A DNA stretch of 64,000 nt from Gaeumannomyces sp. JS-464 (taxonomy: Eukaryota > Ascomycota > Sordariomycetes > Magnaporthales > Magnaporthaceae): positions 11,117,501 to 11,181,500 of the forward strand of contig NGZR01000001.1 of NCBI GenBank assembly GCA_002197995.1. Reading direction: 5' to 3'. Position 1 is the stretch's first letter; the number at the start of each line of letters is the position of its first letter. The position numbers and the translations under genes are program-made. Shown here one piece after another: positions 47,076-58,064 of this stretch. Below the pieces are notes generated by a model, which saw only the letters and a program-made list of their open reading frames with translations, ran no database searches and was not told the origin of the DNA.

Positions 47076-49340
47076 TCAGGGATCGAACATGTACCTGCCC
47101 GTTCTGACAGTCTCGTGCTTCCCTCCTTTCTTCAGCACGGCCTTGGCAAGCTCCACAAGGGCCAAATCGGAACCTAGGAAGGCGGCAAGAATTAGAAAGA
47201 TACACGACATTGTGCAGAGAGCGTGGGTTCCCAGGGTTCACACGGGCAGCCTTGTTGTTGTCACTTGCCCGCAGCTCCCACCATCGACGCCACCACGGGC
47301 AGGTGTTCGGTCCGACGGCTGACGCGCGACTCGAAGGGGATCTGGCCGATCGGCACGACGATCTGAGGCAACCCGAGCATGGACGCGACGTAGTTGGGGC
47401 TGAAGCCGTGTACGATGCCGGGCTCCTTGTTGTGGTCGTCGCAGTACTTGGGCTCCCCGCTGCCGCACGGCAGCATGACGACGGTGTCCGGAGAGCTCAG
47501 GACATTGGCGTGGAACCAGGTCCGGTAGACCTTGATATCCTCCAGGGCCGTCTTCTTGTCCTCGAGCGACACCTCTGCTCCTCTACTCCTGTGAGGTATA
47601 AAAATCACAATGAGGCTGCCATTCCAAGAAGGAACAAAAAAAAAAAAAAAAAAAAAAAAAACTCCTTCCCAAGTCGGACGGATGCCAGCAAAGATGCAGA
47701 AGTAGGGCGGGACGGCTCACCACTTCCAGCGCATGTATGGACTGACGTATGGTGGCTTTCCAAACTTGCTCTCATACTCGCTGCGGAACTCGGAGAACTC
47801 GGTGTAGCCATCATAGTAGAATGGACAGTACGCCGCCTGTTGCGCTTGGTCTCGTCAGGCCACGTCTGGAGTCTTGGACGGGGATCAGGAAGTCTTGCCA
47901 ACCGACCGTCTTGAGGAACTCGTCGATTCCTTTCCCCTGTGCCTCCGCCGGCGGAAGAAAGTCCCAGCACTCTCTAAGGCTGAGCCTTTTCCGCTGGACT
48001 CCCAGGTGCCCTTCGAGAAGTTCGACGAACTGATCCACCAATGCTTGCTGCGCCTGGTTGCTGTGAGGGAAGAAGTCGGTGATGTAGACAATCCGGGCGT
48101 CCGATCTCCCAAGGGCGGCCCTCGGATGCTGAGATAGGGTGCACTCCATCAGTTTTTCCAAGTCGTCGATGCCACGCGAGAGGAACCCGACGGTATCCAT
48201 TTTCCTAGGGCCTAAAATGTTAGCATCCTGGTGCCCACCCTCTACGCCGCTGCGGTAATCGCAAAGGAGAGGAGGAAATCCACGTGCCGACAGCTGCGAT
48301 AGACGCCCTCAAGGTCGCATGCTCCCCAGGTGGTCCTCATGCCAAAAAGCCCATTCCAGGCTGCCGGCCAGCGAATGCTTCCGCTGGTGTCGGTGCCGAT
48401 GGAATAGTCGAGCCAGTCATATGCAGCCAGGGCGACCGCGCCTCCAGTTGTGCTCCCAGAGGGTGTTTGGTATTCATCTGCGCGGGGGTTGAAAGGTGCG
48501 TGGAAGTCGATCCACTGGTCCGTTGCCTCCTCGGAAGAGGCAAACGAGCACATCTTTGTCTTCCCGACCAGGACAGCGCCCAGCTCAACGAGCATCTGAA
48601 GGAACTTCGCCGTGGAGGCTTCCGGCCCGTAGAGCCGCGTATAGGCTCGGTTGCTCTGGGTGGTCTCGATCCCCGACACTTTGAAGTTATCTTTGACGCT
48701 GATCCTCTTGCCGGCGAGCGGTCGGGTAGGGCTGGGAACTGAGTATAGTCGGCTGGGGACGGGCACGAGTTTGCATCCTCCGTGGGCGCAATAATCGAAC
48801 CTCGAGAATCTGGGGACTTAGTCAGAAGGTATCTAGGCAGTGTGCATGTGGCAACTGACGGAGGAGGACTTACGCTCCAGGATCGGAGGAAGAGGGAAGC
48901 ATGGCAACTGAAAACGCATTTTGCGTGTCCATGTAAACCCTCCATGCTTGCCTCAACGTGCCTTGGGTGGTGAGGAAGTATGGCCCCTCTGGGATCTCGG
49001 GTGTTCCCTGGATCTTGACGACATGCTTGGGACTCCAGCTTCCGGATATTGCCGACCGTCCCAAGCCGGAAGACCAGTCGATCTTCGGTGCGCTTCTCTT
49101 GTCGTCTTCGGGACGGACTACGATAACTTCATTTAGGAACTCGTCGCGAAAGACATCGTCCCGTTCCCTGAAAGAGCGGACCTTCTCAACCAAGCTTTCC
49201 GTGGTCAAGTCGTGGTGGAGGGAGAGTACGAGCACCGGCCATGGGCCAGTATCCGGCACGAACAGCTGTCTGAGTTTCCTCCTCGGGTTGATTACACCAA
49301 CGGCGGGTCCGAGAAGGTAGGCGGAATCCCTTAGCGTGAC
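47076..49340 (-). CDS. Amidase-signature family hydrolase, five or more introns
   Basis: Hydrolyses amide bonds with a Ser-cisSer-Lys triad. Exons (5' to 3'): ~49340-48874, 48809-48292, 48211-47907, 47836-47721, 47588-47269, 47173-47076; all phases agree. Motifs: ISVKDNF (catalytic Lys), PSGSTTGGAVALAAYDWLDY (cis-Ser), GTDTSGSIRWPAAWNG (nucleophile), MDTVGFLSR, YITDFFPHSNQA, FYYDGYTEF, PYMRWKW, ASMLGLPQIVVPIGQIPF, and the end LVELAKAVLKKGG...GRYMFDP. The order is that of a fungal amidase group with an N-terminal ~150-residue extension. The last intron starts GCAAGT. Intron 4 holds 26 consecutive T on the coding strand. Around 48770-48809 the expected GSIIAPTED reads in a different frame from its surroundings, as if two small indels cancelled. 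The first exon is open to about 49340, but I find no ATG, so the true start is unresolved. Confidence 0.8.
47636..47661. repeat. Poly-A tract (26 bases) inside an amidase intron
   Basis: Run of 26 A on the plus strand, that is 26 T on the coding strand, within the 132-base intron 47589-47720. It sits upstream of the acceptor, where it could act as an extreme polypyrimidine tract. Confidence 0.95.
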
Positions 49341-49879
49341 TAATGTTTGGGGTTTGGGTCCTATACCGACCTCGGTGTCAGGTTAGCTGGAAAATCCACT
49401 GTGACGAGGCTATGGAGAGACACTTGGCCGGATCGATTCCAAGTAAAGTACCCACGAAGGCTGCCCAACCCCGGGATCGTCATGCAAGGCGGGTTGGCGA
49501 GTAGTTTGCGCCTTTCATGGATAGGGGCAGTTCGGTATAGGAGGCGAGGGGACATTCCTAAATAAGAAAGAAGCAATAGGCAAAAAAAGAACAAAAAGAA
49601 ACAGGAGAAAAAGAAAAGAAATACTGTTAATGTCAAAATAGTAAGGCCGAGCTTTGGCGAGGGGCCGGGGAGATTACCCCGCTCAGCCACGCAGCTCATA
49701 GCATTGCCTCTCTGCCCAATGAGTCACTGGATGCCCATCAGTCTTTGCGGTATCCCGTCTCGTAGAAAAAAAAAGGCTGGGAGGTCTCAGGGGGGCGGCC
49801 ACCGTCCTTGTCCAGCTCAGCCACGGCCACTGGCGCGGGTACTTGGCCAGGTCAGGTGACCGTCGCCGCAGCATCCAAC
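49341..49879. other. Intergenic, amidase 5' side
   Basis: Possible location of the missing amidase start exon. A gctaac followed by ag at about 49385-49370 on the minus strand would fit an intron end, but I cannot choose an upstream exon. Otherwise A-rich (49590-49620) and without a recognised gene. Confidence 0.4.
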
Positions 49880-50450
49880 GGCGTCATCCGCCCTGCCGAG
49901 CTCCTCGCGACGGGCTTCTGGCGGCGGGGACGAGTGCGTTGGCGACCCTTGCTAGCAGCAGCGCCGACACGACTGCTCCCACGATGATGCCCGCGATAGC
50001 GTTGGAGGAGAGCACCTTCCGGCAGTAGCATCTGGTAGCCCTCCCACAAATACCGGAAGAGGTTGGCGTCGCCTCGGGATCGAGCCTGCTGACGTCGATG
50101 AGAAGGACGAAATAATCGGCGGGGCTGTTGCTTTTCAAGCGATTCGAAAATTCCCGACCTTGCCCAGGCGCGGTTTTGGTCGTAGCCGCCCAGGACCATG
50201 CTCCCGCGCTAGCCGAGGAGCGCGCTGCCCTGGTGGAAGCCGAACGACTCTGACGAGATGTGGCCGCCCGTCCCGAGCTGGCCGAAGAGAGAGGGGCCGT
50301 CCCTGGACAGCGACGCAGTCTCAACGACGTTGGATCCGGGGGTCAGCAGGCCAACCGGGTCGCCGGCGCCGCGGTCCTTGCCCGAACTGTCCGAGACCCG
50401 GCCGGCAGCAGCTAAAGATATGTCAACGACAGCAGCAGCTGACCCATACC
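49880..50450 (-). pseudogene. Decayed aspartic (A1) protease remnant
   Basis: Reading on the minus strand, a segment at about 50345-50160 gives SNVVETASLSRDG, FGFHQGSALLG, an in-frame TAG, then RGSMVLGGYDQNRAWA. GS.VLGGYD is a hallmark of fungal pepsin-like A1 proteases; the TAG falls where the family has a residue between G and RGS. Shortly after, the similarity jumps frame to PADYFVLLIDVSRLD (~50130-50085). The rest of the protease body is missing, and the sequence goes straight to a membrane-helix-like AIAGIIVGAVVSALLL (~50005-49960), as at the end of membrane-tethered fungal members. A stop, a frame change and a large deletion together indicate a pseudogene. Limits are approximate, and the upstream half up to ~50750 may hold more remnants. 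Confidence 0.5.
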
Positions 50451-51785
50451 GGCTCCTTTCAGTATGGGCCAGCCGCCGCGACTCGACGACCCCCCAGGGT
50501 CATATTTGCCGCCGAGCGAGGCGGCGAAGACGCTGGTCTTGGCGGGTTCGTCCCTGGGTCGAAAAGGCAGCGCGTCCTCGCAAGACGGCCTGCTTGCGGA
50601 CCCAACTGTGGCGAGCACGGCCTGCCAGGGCCGTCGCCGGATCAGGCCATCTCCACGCAGCCACTGTGCCGGGCACTGACATGGCGTATCAGCCCGGCCG
50701 AGATGGCGCCTGTCACAAGCGCCTGGCTAGGCTGTTGTCGGTTTGAGGAGTGCTGTCCTGGGTTTGTGCAACACGATGCAGCACGGGGTGTTCGGGCAAA
50801 GACATGGAGATTGAAAATTTCAAATTTTCACAGGCTACCCCGCGGCACACCGGAAACTGTCTTTCATACTCCCGACTCCGGCAGATCCCGAGCGTCATCA
50901 TTTAGGCCGTGCTTATTTGTGTGGCGGCTCAGTTGTCGATCGGCCGGTTCCAGCTGGGTGTGGGGGAATGGTTGGTCTGGCTCGAAAAGGATTTCCATCG
51001 CCTGGTCCACGCTGAATACATAAGACAGTCGTCTCGAACACTCGCGCCGGTCTGCCAGGTCTCTGAGGGTCCGTCACTTGTAGTCGTCCTAGCGACGTGC
51101 ACCGTCACATGGCACCGGGGTTTTCCGCCACGACGACCATCATGCGAGTCCCGGGGAGTGCCCCGACCGGATGCCCCCAGAGACGGAGCCGGCCCGCCGG
51201 ATGCTGCAGTCCAAGTCATAGGGTAAGAGGGGCTTCATGCAAAGTTCGGGCGGTCGGAGGAGGCTTGCAATGCATACGGTTTCAACAGCATGCAGCACAT
51301 GCAGAAACACATTGCGGTGTGTTGTTTTGGGCTATGAATTCGGGGTCCTGGTGGGGCTTGTGTGGGGCGCAGCTGCACGCAGGACCCCTGAGCCAGAACT
51401 TCTGGAAGCTTTGACCCCACGGTTGCCGTGCAAACGCGCTTTGGGCCGCGCGACAGGCCGCCGTTCAAACAAACAAAAGGAAGAAGGGGACAAAAATTGC
51501 AATGCAATTCTGGCAAAGTCGTCGCAGGGCAACCCAACCCAATCTTCCTCCAATGGCAGCCCCTTAGTATATTGGCAGTTCCCGCCTTTGATTTTTGTTT
51601 TGACGCGCTGCTGTTATTGCTCTGTCTCTTCGTCGGCGTCCAGCTTGCTTCGAGCGCCTGCGCGGGACGACGCCTTGCCTTGAACAGCCAGAGTAAACAT
51701 AACCCAAGTTTTCCCTTTAAACTTCTTATGCGGTTCTCCCGTGGCGTTCCATCAGGAATCCCAACCTCCCGAACGAACCGAAAAC
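50451..51785. other. Intergenic, possible further protease remnants
   Basis: No intact gene. If the A1 protease remnant extends upstream it would lie here on the minus strand, but I cannot align it by eye. The last ~200 bases lead into the plus-strand hypothetical gene and are CT-rich. Confidence 0.4.
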
Positions 51786-53865
51786 ATGGGCAGGTCTGCC
51801 GGAGCAGCACCCACAGCCGTGGTCAGCCCGCAGCGGACCATGTCGCCACCACCACATCATCAGCGTCATCATAAGCAACAGCAGCAACAGCCGCAGTTCG
51901 CCTCGTTCCGCTCCAGGGCCGCTGCAGCCCGCTCGCGCTTCCAGGAGGGCTCCATGAACGACCGCGTCAGCGCAGCGCCTCCTGCAGACTTCCTCGGCGA
52001 CGACTACAGCCCACCGGGCACCACCACCGCCGCCTCCTCGCTCAGCAACCGCAGCTCTTGGGCTGGCCCGCCCACGGCGTCAGACTGGGGAACCACCACC
52101 GTCCCTCCTGGCTCGTCGTGCAGCGCCGGCAGCGGAAACGGTGCCGGCTCCAACCCCAACCGCCGCTCGGCACCGTCGTGCGAGCAGCCCAAGCAGAAGT
52201 CGAGCGGCTTCTTTGCGCCGCTATGGGACGGCATGCGTGAGCGCCTACGCCTGACGCGCAGCAAGTCGTCCATCAACGGCGTCGCTGCCTCCCCCAAGGA
52301 CACCGCCGCCGCACCACGACCGCCCGTCCCGCCATTGCAGCACCAGCCCCAGTCCTTCCCACCCGCCGGCAGTGGCCCCGCCGCCGCTCACGCTGCTTTT
52401 GCTGCCGGTGCACCTGGTGGTCCACGACCGACGGGAGGAGGTGCTGCAGAGCTACCAGCAGCTCATGAAGTCGGGCTTCTTCGACTCGCACGCCATCCAG
52501 TCTAGCAGACACGCCCCGCGCCCGGCATGACCGCCAGCAGGCCCTCGTCAAGCACCGCGCCGCCCCCAACCTCCCGTCCGTGACGGAGCACCCGCTGTTC
52601 TCGAGCGGCGCAGCACCCACGCGCGCGCCCTCTCCGCCCCCAGGCCACCGCCGCAACGTGCTCTCCACATCCGCCACCAGCGCGGCCCTCCCCAAGCCCA
52701 GAAAGCGCAGCGGCGGTTTCATCGCCGCCGTCTCGAGGGGCTACTTCTCCGAGTGCGAGGACGAGGACGAGGACATGGACGACTACAACAGCGAGCACCG
52801 CAGGCCATCGACGTCATACGGCCGCCGGCCCGGCGAGCCCGCGTCATCGCCGTCGCGCGGCACCAAGCGCAACCACGCCGATGTCGAGTCCATGACTGGC
52901 GGCGCCACCGAGAACCCGGCCCGCCGCCTGGTCAAGAAGCTGCGCAAGTCGACCTCGCGCCTGTCCAACCGGCGGAACAGCGACGCCGCCGCCGATGCCG
53001 TCGCCGCCGTGGCTGCTGCGCTGCGGTCCTCGAGCAACGTCAACGCCGGCTCGTCGTCGTCGTCGTCGCCCCGCAAGAGCGGCGGCAGTGGCGGCGGCCC
53101 GCCGCTGTCGCACGAGAACAACAACTGCCTCTATCAGCAGGTCGAGCCCGTCGTCCACCATAGGAAGCTCACCAAGACGCCGTCCAAGAAGGACCTCCAG
53201 GACCTTGAGAAGCAGACGTCACGCGAGTCGGGCAGCTGGCGCCGTCGTGGCGGCGGCGGCGGCGGTGGCGGCGGTACTGCTGCTACCGGCGTCTCGGCCC
53301 GCCCCGGGAGCAGCTACGCTGGCCACAACACCGCGACCGGGCTCGCGCCCCCGCCCATCGGCCACATGCTCCGCGGAGCGTCGGCGCCGCCGCGCAGCAG
53401 GGACAACAACCCCAAGCGCAGCGTCGCGTCTCCCCCGCCGCTGCCCGCGCCCGCCGCCGCCGCCTCGCCGCAGAAGCAGTCCCACCACAGCCATAACCAC
53501 CACCACCAACACCGCTCCCACCCCACCACAGCTCGGCCTCGGCCTCCCCGGCCCGGGCGGCCACGCTGTCGCCGACGAGCCCCGCCAAAGACGCGTCGTC
53601 GGTCCGCGCCGTCGCCGCGCCGAGCTTCCACTACCCGCAGCGCGTGCGCCGCCCCGGCGTCCAGCATCAGCACCACCAGCACCAGCACTCGACAGGCGGC
53701 GGCCCGCTGGCGTCACTGGCGCCCGAGGACCGCCGCGCCAACCGCGGGCCCCCACCGCCGCCCGTCTTGCCCCACGTCCCGCTCGACTTCAAGACAGGCG
53801 TCAGCGACGCCATCATGGTCGGCTCGGTCGAGGGCATCGAGAACCGACGAGGTGGCTGGGCGTGA
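51786..53865 (+). CDS. Disordered Ser/Pro/His-rich hypothetical protein, frame broken
   Basis: Long coding-like stretch starting MGRSAGAAPTAVVSPQRTMS at 51786. Low-complexity segments alternate with better-defined ones: KSSGFFAPLWDGMRERLRL with RSKSSINGV, REEVLQSYQQLMKSGFFDSH, RKRSGGFIAAVSRGYFSECE with an acidic run, KRNHADVESMTGG, RRLVKKLRKSTSRLSNRR, KTPSKKDLQDLEKQ, and the end GVSDAIMVGSVEGIENRRGG. Basic clusters suggest a nuclear protein. I know no named function; it resembles conserved fungal hypothetical proteins. These segments fall in at least three frames (breaks near 52420, 52500-52560 and 53540-53640), none with clear splice sites, so the frame is broken as in neighbouring genes. 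In-frame His, Gly and Ser repeats such as the Gly run at 53249-53275 make slippage likely. End at the TGA at 53863-53865. Confidence 0.6.
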
Positions 53866-55305
53866 TTCTTTTTTGATTTTTTTTTACACCTTTTTGATGA
53901 CACTTTCTTTAGTGTTATTTACTTTGACATGCTTGAACCAACCAGACAACAAGCAGCCCCAGTGGGCCGGTCTTGCTGGAAGAAAAAGGGGGAAAAAAAA
54001 CAACCGGATTGCACAAGTGTCTCTCCTCTCCTCTTTTGGCGCCGAGATTCTTCTCAAAAACTTATGCTCTCTTCTTTTTTTCTTGGCGCACTGGTTCTAA
54101 AAAACGATGTCTCACGGATTTATGGGAGGGTGACCTCATTTGTACAACAAACACAACTAATCTTCGCCATCATGACGCTCCGAGGCGGACCGGCGACGGT
54201 CTGCCCTCACGAGTATGACGATCATGACTTTTCTCCAGTTGTTTTTTACCGTCTTTTCTTTTCCGTTCTAGATCTGCCTCTTTTTTGACCTTTCTCTTCC
54301 TGTCGCTCTTTACATCAGCAGGTTCGTTGGCGGCCGTGTTTTCTGTAGGTACGTTTCCGCTTCGGTGGCACACTCGTTCTCGGGGGTTACAGCCCCTGCC
54401 TTTTGCGCTCCCCCTGTTGCCTGGGCGGTCTGTGTCCCTTGCAGCCTCTTTTTTTTTATGCGTGTTTTGTTCTTTTGTTGGCTTCCCTGTTCTTGACAAT
54501 GATACACACAAAGAAAAAGCATCGCGTCACGACTATGAAGCCACGACGATTTTTATATATAGACGAATGTTTCGTTGCTTGCTCCAATACACTGTATACA
54601 ACTAAATTTGAACCTTGTTTCAACAATTTTCGCTGCCCTATCCCCCAACGCTCCGTATGCCCAACCAACCCCTAGTATGCCGAGAACAACCCGGCTTCTC
54701 GGCATAACCGGCGCTCGGGCTACAAGACAACCGTCGGATACAGATTGACACACCGGACGGTGGGCTGCTCGGTGCTTGGGTACCAAAACTTGATGATATT
54801 CTATCATATATGATGCCCAACAGCTGCAACAGCAAAAGCGCCTCCCGCTTCCCCGGATTTCCCCATCCGTTCATGTAACGCATAAAACGGAAATGATGCC
54901 GCCCGTTTCCCCAAAAATGTGTATATAGGTGACCCTGCCCCGGTCAAATCGGGTACAATCAAAATGACATCTCACCGACCAGAAAAAAAACCTCCCCATC
55001 CCACATATCCATGCTTATTCCGTCTGCTCCGCCTGCCGAGTAGCGTGCCAGCCCAAAGTGCCACCCCCGTAGCGATCGGCGTCGTATGGCCGCGCGTCAC
55101 GAAACCAGGGTCCTTCGTTTTGTCGTAGCCATCTGTAGCAACACTTCGGGACATGCCGTAGCAAAAAGGATCGCTTGTGTTTGTTTATAGCTTGGATGAC
55201 GGGCATGCCCAAGTAACCTGATGACCGGGCCATATCCCGAAGGAAGACGCCGCCCCTCAACCCGACCACTAGCTCAGAGCCCCGGCAGTCCAGCGAGCTC
55301 TGCCG
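53866..55305. other. Convergent intergenic spacer
   Basis: About 1.4 kb between the 3' ends of the hypothetical gene and PCF11. T-rich and AT-richer than the coding parts, with no recognised gene. Confidence 0.55.
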
Positions 55306-58064
55306 TCAATACGGCAGCTCGTCATAGTTTATACGCCCGGGGTCCATCTTGAGCTTGTTCCGCATCCGGTGATCACCCTGCTGTTTTCACAATACCAAGA
55401 CATTAACATCGCAACGCCCATAATCATAACCTCCTCTCTTTCTCCCTCTCTCTCTCTCCACATAGCCCCACCAGAATTCAAAGGGAAAATAGTGTTCACC
55501 ATACCTCAGCCTTCCGCTTGCCCAGCACAGGTTCGGGCGTACCGCGCGCATGCCTGCCCAGGGTCCCGCTGCCGCCGCCACCGCCGGCGTCGCCGCCCGT
55601 GACCTCGCTGTGGCACGACGCATGGAACACACGGTCCGCCCCGACGCGCGTCGCGTCCGTCCAGACCCAGTCCTGGGCCTCTTCGAGCCATTGCATCTGG
55701 AACTTCTCCTGGCAGATGGGGCAGACCGTGTTGGTGGACCCGGCGTCGGGCACCCGGATCCAGCGCGCGCCGCCCTTCTTGTTGGCGCCGGCGGACTTGC
55801 CGTCGCCGCCCGCCGCGCCGTCGTCCGCCCCCTCGGCCGCCCCGCCGCTCGAGGACGCGCTGGCGCCGGCCCCGGCGCCGCCGTCGGCGTGGTCCGTGTC
55901 GATGGCCTCGCGCGACGACACCCAGTCCTTCTGGTCGACGTAGAAGCTGCGGTGCTGGCCCTTCTTCTCGGCCTCGGCGAGCCGCTGGTGCACCCGGAAG
56001 TGCCAGTCCATGTGCGCCGTCTTCATGGCCTTGCCCTTGTGGTCGTTCCTGAACCGCCGCCCGCACTGCGTGCACGGCTTGCCGAGGTCCTCGTGCAGCG
56101 TTGCGATGAGGTATAGACGTGGCCTTTTGTTTTTTGGAGCCGTGGGAGAGCATCGTACGGTTGATTAGCTGTTTGCCCACGGTGTATAGATAAAAGAGCG
56201 CATCAGGTTACGGGGGAGACACTCACCGCTTTAATGATTGAGTATTCAAAGAAATGTCTCCAAGGGGCTCGCTGACCCCAGCTCCCATTGGCGAAATGAC
56301 GCCGGGCAAGCTCATACCGAGAGAAACGGGAGTCGGCGCGATCACTGGGACGACCGAGGACGCGCCAGCAACACCCACTGGTGCAGCCGGTGTCGGAGCA
56401 GGCGGGAGCAGGCCCGAGGACCGCAGCATGGCCATCAGGGCCATGGGATCTGGTGCGGCGGGAGGAGCTGGTGCCGGTGCTGTTGCTGCTGCAGCTGGCG
56501 GTGGCGATCGTAGAGCAGCAGCCAGGCTGGCCGGGAGCGCGGCTGCGACCGCAGGCTGTGGCGGCGGCGGCGCTGGTGCTGCTCCCTGCTGCGGTGTTGC
56601 CGTCTGGCGGCCGGCAGCCAGCAACGCCGCCAGCGCGCCCTTGCCCAGCAGCGCGTCCACCGAGAGCGGGACCGCCGGGGGCGCCGACGCCGGGGGTGCT
56701 ACTGGGGCGGCGACCACCGGGGGCGTGTGCGTGCTGTAGCGGGCATAGTCTGGTTGTGCCGGAGGTTGCTGTTGCTGCGGTACGTGGGCCGCATTAGCGC
56801 CGGCCCTGGTCTTTACGGACAGTTCATCAACCTGGTTCTTGACAAGCACTAGCTGATCCCTCGGCAGGCTCCCCTGCTGCAGTATTACTTGCAGGTCCAA
56901 CAGCGCCTTGAGTTTTGTCTGCAGCACAGCATCATACGGGTTTCTCGCAATCTCTGTCCTTGTTGCGGCCACCAGCTGCGTGATATCATTGTTCAAGGCA
57001 TCTATGCTTATACCATCCTGCGCCGGCGGCCCATATGGAAGCGCTGCCGGTGCAGACGGCGGTGGCTGGTGGGACAGTATTGGCATTCCCTGTATTTACG
57101 GAGAAAGCAAGCAGGCGGACAAGCACTTGTTAGCTCGTTCCAGATCTCGGACGCAGGACGCAGGACGCAGGCCCAGCCAAGAGGCAGAAAGAGGGGCAGA
57201 AACGGAGAGATCAAAAGAAGCCCAAGGGAGTCCTACCTGAGGGTTGTGGTGTGGGGGATAGCCCTGCTGCACTGGGGTTTCTGACGGCCTGCCATTGGGC
57301 CCGCTAGGGGAGGATAGGCGTGGCCGTAAGGGTTCCGAGGTCCGCCAGGAGGCGTCGGGGTCTCGCGGTACGGGCCGTTGGGCGGCCTACCCCGCCCGCC
57401 GGCGAGGAGCTGCTGTTGGCTGCGCATCTGCTCCTGCTGCTGGCCTGCAGGGCCGATGTCCTCGCTTTTATGAGCGCGTTCTCGATCGGACGAACCGTGT
57501 CGGGCGGGAACACAGGCCTTGTGTCCAGCGACCCAGGCACGGGCTCCTTCCACGTCTTGAGCATCTCGTCCATCTTGCGCCGCGTGCCATTGTCGACAGA
57601 GGCGTAGGCCTCCATAAAGGTCTGGTAGAGTTTCCGGCCGAAGAAGAGTGTATAGGGCGTTCCGACGTTCTTCACGATCGAGTCCAGGAGGTACAGGGCT
57701 GGCAGTTTCCTCGGGGCGACCACCTAGACGGAGGACACACACGGTCAGCAGGTGAGTTCTTCAAGGGACACACGAAGACTAAAAGCGCCTCGGGTCCGGC
57801 CTAGGGGGAAGATGTGCCGCATGCGCCTGCGGGCTAAATGCCCAGCACACTGGCCATGCAGACGCCATGGGAGGTCTAAAGCGGGAAAGGAACCTACTTG
57901 CTTAATGTGGTCTATCAAAACTCGGCAATGGCATGTGCCGCCTCTGTGTTTTCGCGCGCTATCAGGGTCAGGTTGCTGATCTCAACCCGCGAGTTCATGG
58001 TTAGTCCATCCAGGGCATCGCGGTAGTCCTCGGCCACGGCGGCCGCATGATCCTCCTGAGACAT
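55306..58064 (-). CDS. PCF11: mRNA cleavage and termination factor PCF11, three frame breaks
   Basis: Subunit of cleavage factor IA; binds the RNA polymerase II C-terminal repeat and drives 3'-end formation. Exons 58064-57898, 57723-57237, 57089-56227, 56123-55505 and 55380-55306; repaired length 737 residues. CID domain, residues ~1-135: MSQEDHAAAVAEDYRDAL, LTLIARENTEAAHAIAE, DHIKQ/VVAPRKLPALYLLDSIVKN, VGTPYTLFFGRKLYQTFM, MLKTWKEPVPGS. A Gln/Pro/Ala-rich middle with DALNNDITQLVAATR follows, then the two C-terminal zinc fingers: CTQCGRRF...HMDWHFRVH and CPICQEKFQMQW...RVFHASCH, flanking WVSSREA. The end is INYDELPY. Breaks, each one missing base: beside aaaa at 57917-57921 (HAIAE then VLIDHIKQ), at 57442-57443 (SALQA then QQQEQM) and in GGGG 57307-57310 (HAYPP then SGPNGRP). 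All four introns have correct phases only when these are repaired. Confidence 0.92.

Noticed and set aside
47008..47241. 77-codon minus frame overlapping the end of the amidase gene
   Set aside because: The conserved amidase C-terminus lies in the neighbouring frame once the GC-AG intron is used.
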